A DNA stretch of 6,758 nucleotides, from contig JAGAUH010000048.1 in assembly GCA_017620875.1 (NCBI GenBank), forward strand, positions 1 to 6,758, written 5' to 3'. The DNA is from Clostridia bacterium (GTDB lineage Bacteria > Bacillota > Clostridia > Christensenellales > Borkfalkiaceae). Each line of letters starts with the position of its first letter. Within the stretch, counting starts at the first letter, position 1. The notes under the pieces are model-generated. The model did not search any database and had not been told where the DNA came from. It saw nothing but the letters and a program-made list of their open reading frames with translations. Of the stretch, positions 1 to 5,007 are shown in pieces. Position numbers and translations under genes: made by a program.

Positions 1-198
1 AAAGGCAAAACCTTTTTTAGTAGTAGTGGTCGTATAATTTGCCCCTATAGGCTCCCAATCGGTAAGATTAGTGCTACGGAAACAAATAATACCATACTCA
101 TATGGTCCGGCATTTGGAGTATCATAGGTACCGTACATATAATAGTATCCGTCTTCCTCACAGCATATTACCGAAGGGTCTGCCGTTGATACGGCATA
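1..198 (-). other. Start of a glycoside hydrolase family 43 catalytic domain (cut by the window edge)
   Basis: Residues 1577-1642 read YAVSTADPSV, then DGYYYMYGTYDTP, then GIICFRSTNLTDWEPIG, the typical first blade of a GH43 five-bladed propeller. D1583 (178-180) is the expected catalytic general base. The acid and pKa-modulating residues would lie beyond the left edge. Neighbouring propeller families (GH32/68, GH62) also have an early Asp, but the DPSV plus YYMYGT plus RSTNLTDWE order favours GH43. Substrate cannot be inferred from this part. Confidence 0.75.
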
Positions 199-3100
199 AG
201 GGGTTGTTGCTGATACTTTATGATTAATAGTATTTTCAAAGAGAATTTCGTCAACTTCTGCCTGTTCTTCCTCGGATAAAGTTGTAGACGCATCTATATA
301 TCCCAAAGAAGTTTGCACGATTTTCTTTGTGGTAAAAATAGCATAAAAAGTAGTATCTTTGGTAATTATAGGCAAATCTTTTATTGCTATTGGCGTACCA
401 TTAGCCGAAGTTGCCCAACCAGCAAAGATATAAGCATTTCCGTTAGAATCAGGTTTAGTTGGAGTTTTTCCGTTATACTGTGCGTTTGTTCCACCAATTA
501 CTCCGCTATCCGTTTCTAAAGTCGTTTGGTCGTAATTTTTCCATACCACCTTATATTTAGAAAGGGAAGAAACGTAATTTTGAATTTCTTGCGTATAACT
601 AGCAATCTCTTCTAAAGTCGCATATTTATTAGCCGCGTACCCTTTAAATTTTTGATAATTAAGGTCGGCTATATATCCATAATTGGCAATTCCGTCTAAA
701 CCGGCTTGTTTTAACAACGTAAGCATTTGCAGTTTAGAAGGTTGATAGCAAGCCGTACAATCTATCTCGGAAATAACCGCGCTTCTTATATCGGTCTCTC
801 CGTCAAACGCTCTACGATTATTAAACGTTATTCTGATTTTTGTGCATTTTATACCCTTTAAATCTATCACGGTATATCCGTCAACGGTTAACGAAATATT
901 ACTAGCAACAGTTAGCCAATATCCATCTTTATATATTTCGACAATAGTATTGTCAGATGCCGAAGACAATTTTCCGTTTATCAAATTTTCTGGCAAACTC
1001 ACTTCGTAAATTCTTAACGTTTTTAAGGCTTTTGGCAAATCAAAGTCAAACTGTACGTAATAACTACCGTTTTGCCCAACAATTTTTGCATAGGTTGAGG
1101 TGTCTCCATCAAGCATATTATCTAAAATTCCGCCTGCTTTTAAAGATAGAGCATTTGTCAATACGTTAGACGCGTTAGAGGTTTGTGTAACGAGATAACC
1201 CGAACAAGTTATTTCTTCAAAACTTGTTCCACTACCCGTTTGGGAAGCCGAAATATATACTCTTATTTTTTCTGCTTTAGTTACGTTTAAATTAAATAGC
1301 AAATAATCATTATAACTTCCGTTATTAGTAACAAGATAATTTCCTATTGTAGCATTATCTGCGCAGTTTACAACGTCTGTCCATGCTCCGTTATAATAAG
1401 TTTGAATAAGTAAATTTGCCCCCACAGTACTCAATACGTCGTTAGCACCCGTATCATATAAATGGAACTTTAAATCGTAAAGGTCATATATGTCACCAAG
1501 CTCAACCGTTGCGTCAACCATACCAGTTAGGTTCATTATAGTTGAAAATCTTCCAACGGCATTATCTGCGTTAGTTATTCCGTCGGTTAACCCTTCGTAT
1601 CCGCTACCTTTCCACCAACTTGCCGAAAGCACGCTTGCCAACGCTTGTTCCGTTGGAGTAAAGGTCTTTGCCGAAAGTACGTTTTGAGAATTAGTAATAT
1701 CAGTCACCTTAAATCCTGTACAAGTTATCTCTTCGAAACTTGTACCATTAGAAGTTTGAGAACCCGAAATATAAATTCTTACTCTTTCTGCAAGTATTCC
1801 ATTTAAATTAAATTGTAAATAATCATTATAGTTTCCGTTTGCGGAAATTAAATACTTTGCTATTGCCACACTATCGGCACAATTTACCACGTTTAACCAA
1901 ACACCATTATAATATACTTGAACGAGTAAATCTTTACCAAAAGTAGTTGAAATTGTAGAAGCATTATCTTTATCGTATAAATAAAATTTTAAATCGTAAA
2001 GTTCGTAAATTCCGTCAAAGTTTAACGTTGCATCAACCATTCCACTTTCTGACATTATCGTTGCAAATCTTCCAACTGCATTATCAACGTTCCTTATTCC
2101 GTCAGTTAAACCTTCGTATCCGCTTCCTTTCCACCACGTTGCCGAAAGTACGTTGTTTAAAGCCGTTGACGTAGGAATAAAGGTTTTATTTTTAAACACT
2201 TCTTCTAAAGTTATATCTTGATAAGTTTTATAAGCAAAACATTTAAACTCTTCAAAGGTTGTTCCACTAGCAGTTTGAGAACCTGAAATAACAACTCTTA
2301 TTCTCTCTGCTAAAACCCCATCAAAGGTAAATTGTAAATAATCGTTATAGTTTCCACTTGTCGTAACTAAATACGTTGCTATAGACGCGTTATTTTCACA
2401 AGCTACTATATCTACCCAACTTCCTTTATAATACGCTTTAATAATTAAATTCTTTCCTATAGTGTTTAATATGGTTGCCGAGTTATCTTTATCGTATAAA
2501 TAAAATCTTAAATCATAAATTTCGTAAACTCCACCAAGATTAATTGAAGCATCAATCATTCCTGTGCTTTTTAATACGGTTGAAAATCTTCCAATGGCAT
2601 TATCCGCATTCGTTATACCATCAGTCAACCCTTCGTATCCGCTACCTTTCCACCAAGTTTCTGTAAGAACGTTGTTTAAAGCCGTTGACGTAGGAATAAA
2701 CGTTTTCCCTCCAAACACTTCGGTTAGCGGTTTGCAAATTCCTTGAGTTGCATTTGTAGAAGACGTTGCTCCCTGTAAAACGTTTTCTTCTACGTTTTCG
2801 TTAGTTTGTATAAGAGTACCAGAACAATCTATCTCGTAAAAAGTTACCCAACCGCTTGACGTGGTTGTTGGAATATACACTCTAATTTGTTCTGCTAGTA
2901 CATTATCCATATCAAAGATTAACCAATCTTTTCCGGTGTTTCCATCGGTATTGGTTACTAAATAATTTGACATTTCTGCATTGTTGATATCAATTATAGT
3001 GGTTTTTGCTCCTTTGTAGATTGTCTGTATTATCAATCTATTTCCTGCATTTGCAATTGCTCCTGTATGCAAGTAAATTTTTAATTGATTTAATCTATAT

Positions 3101-4926
3101 ATCCCTCCAAGATTTACCATTCCGTCAACAACTCCGTTTTTCTTGTTAGAGAATCTTCCAACCCCTTCTTGATATAAAACGTTATCCGTTAACTTGTCGT
3201 ATCCTGTAGACTCACTATATGGGTCGGCTCCAGTTGCTCCTACAAAGGTTTTACCCACTAAAACGTCCTCACTGTATTCTCCGCACGTTCCAACTTTAAC
3301 GCCCGAACACTCTACTTCGTAAAAGGTAATCCATCCGCTACTCGCACAAGAAGGAATATATAGCCTTACTTTTTCTGCTCTAATATCGTCCATATTAAAC
3401 AATAGATAACCGTAAGTATCATTTGGATTGTCAACAACGTAACGTGCAAAATCACTATTTGCAACCTCGTACAATTTTGTCCATTCTCCATTATACCAAG
3501 TCTCTATAGTTATAGAAGATCCTGCTTTGGTTAAATCATTTTTGTATAAGTAAATCTTAAATTCTGATAAAAGGTATTCCCCTTTTAAATCTATCGTTCC
3601 ATCAAGCATCCCTTTATTAGAGCTTGAGAATCTACCCGTGTTTTCCTGCCAAATAACTCCGTCAGTTAAAGTAGGATAGCCGTGCGTTGTGGCGTTGTAC
3701 ACCTTATTTTCCGCATCTGCTGAAGGGATAAACTGTTTATTAGTTAATACGTTTTCTTCAAATCCCTCATACTCACATTCGAAAACTCCAGAACATTCTA
3801 TCTCATAAAAAGATATGGATTTTCCGCTAACTGGAGCAGAAGAAGATATTCTAATCTTGTTTGCCATTACCCCGTTTAAGTTAAAAGCAATCCAAGCGGT
3901 ATCTCCGTCCCCCATTACTCTATAAGAAGATATTGAACTATTAGTAGCGCAATTTACAACTTGAACCCATTCTCCGTTATTAAGAACGCTAATTTCTAAA
4001 TCGCAACCAGCATATTGCAACGATTGTCTAAAATCGTAAAATCTTATTTCGTCAAGTAAGTAATTTCCCTTTAAGTTTATGGTCGCATCCATTATTCCAC
4101 TTCCTACCGTGGAAGAATATCTACCCGAAAACTCGTTATAATTTATTCCATCAGTAAGATTAGCATATCCATAATTTTCAGAATAAACACTGTCAAGAGC
4201 TTCTGCCGTCGGTACAAACACCTTGCCAACCAAAATATTGTTTACTTGATAACCGCTAGTAAGAATATATTTTTCGGATTCTATTTGGTTTACGAACGAT
4301 ATAACCGAAACTGCATATTCACTTGTAGAAGTAAATTTATCTACTATAATCGTTGGATAAATTGACTGACCTATTTTAGTATAAACGTTAGAACCGACAA
4401 CCTTTTCCCATAAAATATATTCCCCTGCATTTCCATTATCCTCAATTGTAACTTGCAATTGCCCCGTGGATAATACGTCCCAAGACGCAAACTTTACGTA
4501 AGCATTGTCTTGTTCGTAATTTGTAATTTGAGAACTGCTAGAAGTCGTTACTGAACTAGAACTGCTCTTACTAGAAGAACTTTGTTTAGAACTAGAACTA
4601 CTCTTGCTAGAAGAACTTTGTTTAGAACTAGAACTGCTCTTACTAGAAGAACTTTGTTTAGAACTTGAACTACTCTTGCTAGAAGAACTTTGTTTAGAAC
4701 TAGAACTGCTCTTGCTAGAAGAGGTTTGTTTAGAACTTGAACTGCTTTTTTGACTAGTAAAACTATCTTCTAAACTAGAATCAACCAAACTTTCTTTAAT
4801 AGATGAAGTATTTGAACTAGATTTACTTATGCTAGAACTAGAAGAATCTAGTGGTCTTGTGCTCACACATGCTGAAAGACTCAAAACCATTAAAAATGAT
4901 AGTAAAATAATCAAAAATTTTCTCAT
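1..4926 (-). CDS. Modular GH43-type glycoside hydrolase lipoprotein with seven discoidin-like modules (3' end outside window)
   Basis: The frame is open from ATG at 4926-4924 to the left edge: 1642 codons, no stop, C-terminus missing. The start is fixed by an AGGAG site 6 bases upstream and by a signal peptide from residue 1. Domains: lipoprotein signal 1-20 with lipobox LSAC; Ser/Lys/Gln stalk about 28-132; beta-sandwich region 137-219; discoidin-like modules at about 229-381, 392-543, 554-703, 736-897, 909-1070, 1082-1243 and a divergent one 1254-1394; helical domain 1397-1456; InlB-type repeat 1458-1531; GH43 start from about 1577. GH43 enzymes are five-bladed propellers that cleave arabinose- or xylose-containing glycans; the ADPSV motif (D1583, the expected general base) and DGYYYMYGT fit the first blade. 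The likely role is a surface-anchored plant-polysaccharide hydrolase whose modules bind substrate. It lies 81 bases after a paralogous gene on the same strand. The GH43 call rests on only the first 66 or so residues, so the substrate cannot be named. Confidence 0.9.
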   Translation of the reverse strand, partial: MRKFLIILLSFLMVLSLSACVSTRPLDSSSSSISKSSSNTSSIKESLVDSSLEDSFTSQKSSSSSKQTSSSKSSSSSKQSSSSKSSSSSKQSSSSKSSSSSKQSSSSKSSSSSKQSSSSKSSSSSVTTSSSSQITNYEQDNAYVKFASWDVLSTGQLQVTIEDNGNAGEYILWEKVVGSNVYTKIGQSIYPTIIVDKFTSTSEYAVSVISFVNQIESEKYILTSGYQVNNILVGKVFVPTAEALDSVYSENYGYANLTDGINYNEFSGRYSSTVGSGIMDATINLKGNYLLDEIRFYDFRQSLQYAGCDLEISVLNNGEWVQVVNCATNSSISSYRVMGDGDTAWIAFNLNGVMANKIRISSSAPVSGKSISFYEIECSGVFECEYEGFEENVLTNKQFIPSADAENKVYNATTHGYPTLTDGVIWQENTGRFSSSNKGMLDGTIDLKGEYLLSEFKIYLYKNDLTKAGSSITIETWYNGEWTKLYEVANSDFARYVVDNPNDTYGYLLFNMDDIRAEKVRLYIPSCASSGWITFYEVECSGVKVGTCGEYSEDVLVGKTFVGATGADPYSESTGYDKLTDNVLYQEGVGRFSNKKNGVVDGMVNLGGIYRLNQLKIYLHTGAIANAGNRLIIQTIYKGAKTTIIDINNAEMSNYLVTNTDGNTGKDWLIFDMDNVLAEQIRVYIPTTTSSGWVTFYEIDCSGTLIQTNENVEENVLQGATSSTNATQGICKPLTEVFGGKTFIPTSTALNNVLTETWWKGSGYEGLTDGITNADNAIGRFSTVLKSTGMIDASINLGGVYEIYDLRFYLYDKDNSATILNTIGKNLIIKAYYKGSWVDIVACENNASIATYLVTTSGNYNDYLQFTFDGVLAERIRVVISGSQTASGTTFEEFKCFAYKTYQDITLEEVFKNKTFIPTSTALNNVLSATWWKGSGYEGLTDGIRNVDNAVGRFATIMSESGMVDATLNFDGIYELYDLKFYLYDKDNASTISTTFGKDLLVQVYYNGVWLNVVNCADSVAIAKYLISANGNYNDYLQFNLNGILAERVRIYISGSQTSNGTSFEEITCTGFKVTDITNSQNVLSAKTFTPTEQALASVLSASWWKGSGYEGLTDGITNADNAVGRFSTIMNLTGMVDATVELGDIYDLYDLKFHLYDTGANDVLSTVGANLLIQTYYNGAWTDVVNCADNATIGNYLVTNNGSYNDYLLFNLNVTKAEKIRVYISASQTGSGTSFEEITCSGYLVTQTSNASNVLTNALSLKAGGILDNMLDGDTSTYAKIVGQNGSYYVQFDFDLPKALKTLRIYEVSLPENLINGKLSSASDNTIVEIYKDGYWLTVASNISLTVDGYTVIDLKGIKCTKIRITFNNRRAFDGETDIRSAVISEIDCTACYQPSKLQMLTLLKQAGLDGIANYGYIADLNYQKFKGYAANKYATLEEIASYTQEIQNYVSSLSKYKVVWKNYDQTTLETDSGVIGGTNAQYNGKTPTKPDSNGNAYIFAGWATSANGTPIAIKDLPIITKDTTFYAIFTTKKIVQTSLGYIDASTTLSEEEQAEVDEILFENTINHKVSATTPYAVSTADPSVICCEEDGYYYMYGTYDTPNAGPYEYGIICFRSTNLTDWEPIGANYTTTTTKKGFAF
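334..555 (-). other. Listeria-Bacteroides (InlB-type, Flg_new) repeat, residues 1458-1531
   Basis: The order YKVVWKNYD, YNGKTPTKPDS, AYIFAGWA and ITKDTTFYAIF is the signature of the beta-grasp InlB B-repeat/Flg_new family (Y-x-G-x-x-P-x-x-P, then F-x-GW, then D-x-T-F-x-A-x-F). These are common spacer or adhesion modules on secreted Bacillota proteins. Here it joins the binding array to the catalytic domain. Confidence 0.8.
559..738 (-). other. Small helical domain (residues 1397-1456)
   Basis: About 60 residues have helical character, with LLKQAGLDGIANYGY, YQKFKGYAANKYATLEEI and ASYTQEIQNYVSSL. It aligns with the C-terminal end of the upstream protein (LLKALNKITYSSMDNYSY, then TQEEIDALTEKVNKFL). 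It resembles the FIVAR-type helical repeats of surface proteins in Gram-positive bacteria, but this family call is tentative. Confidence 0.5.
745..1167 (-). other. Divergent discoidin-like module (A7, residues 1254-1394)
   Basis: It keeps the discoidin outline (NVLTNAL start, MLDGDTSTYA loop, SYYVQFDFDLPKAL strand, IVEIYKDGYWLTVAS strand, GIKCTKIRITF, EIDC end) but lacks the WWKG loop. Its closest relative in the window is 5194-5634 in the upstream gene, with shared SASDxTxxxxxDGYWLTVAS and FNNxRxFDG. Extra cysteines (C1361, C1390, C1393) are absent at these places in types I and II apart from the closing one. Confidence 0.7.
1198..2721 (-). other. Three 'type I' discoidin-like modules (A4-A6)
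   Basis: Modules lie at 2236-2721, 1717-2202 and 1198-1683, each about 162 residues with linkers of 11 residues. All carry WWKGSGYEGLTDG (A4 and A6 continue ITNADNA, A5 has IRNVDNA), then GRFxTxMxxxGMxDA or the A4 variant, YDLxFxLYD, YNGxW or YKGSW, GxYNDYL and EExxC. They match the complete modules of the upstream gene closely in protein and DNA. A4 and A5 share the start FIPTSTALNNVL, while A6 has PTEQALASVL like the upstream gene. The Trp-Trp-Lys loop is a candidate ligand-binding surface, by inference from aromatic residues in related carbohydrate-binding modules. Confidence 0.78.
2150..2181 (-). repeat. 32-bp exact direct repeat, copy 1 (second copy at 2669-2700)
   Basis: These 32 bases, encoding the core of FIPTSTALNNVL at the start of module A5, recur exactly at 2669-2700 at the start of module A4, 519 bases away. 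The offset equals the 173-residue module period of the upstream gene, which supports recent duplication of A4 and A5 from one unit. Confidence 0.9.
2818..4242 (-). other. Three 'type II' discoidin-like modules (A1-A3)
   Basis: Modules lie at 3784-4242, 3298-3753 and 2818-3267, each about 150 residues. Each opens with NxLVGKxFVPT or a variant, then a GYxxLTDG loop, GRxS, a GxxDGxxxLxGxY strand, an NGEW or KGAK strand, and ends in FYEIxCSG. They lack the TWWKGSGYEG loop of the later modules and are more divergent from one another. A2 and A3 share IPxxxSSGWxTFYE near the end, so they are probably the closest pair. The pattern fits F5/8 type C (CBM32-like) binding domains; the ligand is unknown. 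Confidence 0.75.
4270..4518 (-). other. Beta-sandwich, fibronectin III-like region (residues 137-219)
   Basis: About 83 residues lie between the stalk and the first discoidin-like module. They show alternating hydrophobic strands (YVKFASWDV, GQLQVTIED, GEYILWEKV, PTIIVDKF, EYAVSVISF) resembling a fibronectin III or Ig-like sandwich, a common spacer in extracellular glycosidases. The family assignment is by pattern only. Confidence 0.4.
4549..4746 (-). repeat. 36-bp in-frame tandem repeat encoding the Ser/Lys/Gln stalk
   Basis: About 5.5 copies of a 36-base unit (units begin at 4549, 4585, 4621, 4657, 4693, with a partial at 4729) encode a 12-residue unit close to KSSSSSKQSSSS. The wider low-complexity stalk covers residues 28-132 (4531-4845). 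Units alternate between two versions (codon pairs act-gct-ctt-act and act-act-ctt-gct on the plus strand), so there is a 72-base higher-order period: 4585-4620 and 4657-4692 differ at one base, and 4549-4584 and 4621-4656 are identical from their seventh base. Because 36 is a multiple of three, copy changes only alter stalk length. The stalk probably spans the cell wall. Confidence 0.9.
4867..4926 (-). other. Lipoprotein signal peptide with lipobox (residues 1-20)
   Basis: MRK gives a positive N-terminus, followed by a hydrophobic core from residue 4 to 17 and the lipobox L17-S18-A19-C20. Cleavage before C20 by signal peptidase II after lipidation would leave the protein anchored on the outer face of the cytoplasmic membrane. 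The Ser-rich stretch directly after C20 is the usual flexible spacer of Gram-positive lipoproteins. Confidence 0.9.
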
Positions 4927-4931
4927 TTCTA

Positions 4932-4937
4932 TCTCCT
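4932..4937 (-). promoter_or_regulatory. Ribosome binding site of the GH43 lipoprotein gene
   Basis: Read on the minus strand the sequence is AGGAGA, 6 bases after AGGAG to the ATG at 4926. This is a strong Shine-Dalgarno match with good spacing. Together with the signal peptide that follows, it fixes the start codon. Confidence 0.85.
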
Positions 4938-4991
4938 ATTGTTAACGCTATTAAAATTTTTTATCTAATTTTTGCGTTTACGTTGTTTTTT

Positions 4992-5007
4992 ACCCTTTAT
5001 CAAGGGT
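4992..5007 (-). other. Small perfect hairpin in the intergenic gap
   Basis: Minus-strand ACCCTT, loop GATA, AAGGGT forms a 6-bp perfect stem starting right after the upstream stop codon. It is followed by an A-run, not a T-run, so it is not a canonical intrinsic terminator. It could stabilise or mark the transcript end of the upstream gene, or be chance. The rest of the 81-base gap (4927-5007) is AT-rich with no gene. Confidence 0.35.

Noticed and set aside
313..519. Plus-strand open frame of 68 codons
   Set aside because: It lies antisense inside the GH43 lipoprotein frame, has no ribosome binding site and a low-complexity, Cys/Ser-rich product with no recognisable domain.
957..1169. Plus-strand open frame of 70 codons
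   Set aside because: Antisense to the divergent discoidin-like module; shadow of the real frame.
1490..1687. Plus-strand frame of 65 codons, similar to another at 2564-2746
   Set aside because: The two resemble each other only because both are antisense to repeated discoidin-like modules (A6 and A4).
4549..4746. CRISPR array, because of the regular 36-bp units
   Set aside because: Units are directly adjacent with no unique spacers and encode an in-frame Ser-rich stalk.
4950..5003. Promoter for the GH43 gene (TTGATA at 4998-5003, TTTAAT at 4950-4955 on the minus strand)
   Set aside because: The two boxes are too far apart to work together (42 bases between them), and neither has a convincing partner at 16-18 bases. 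In such AT-rich sequence these matches are expected by chance.
4992..5007. Intrinsic terminator after the upstream gene
   Set aside because: The stem is only 6 bp and is followed by an A-run on the transcribed strand, not a T-run.
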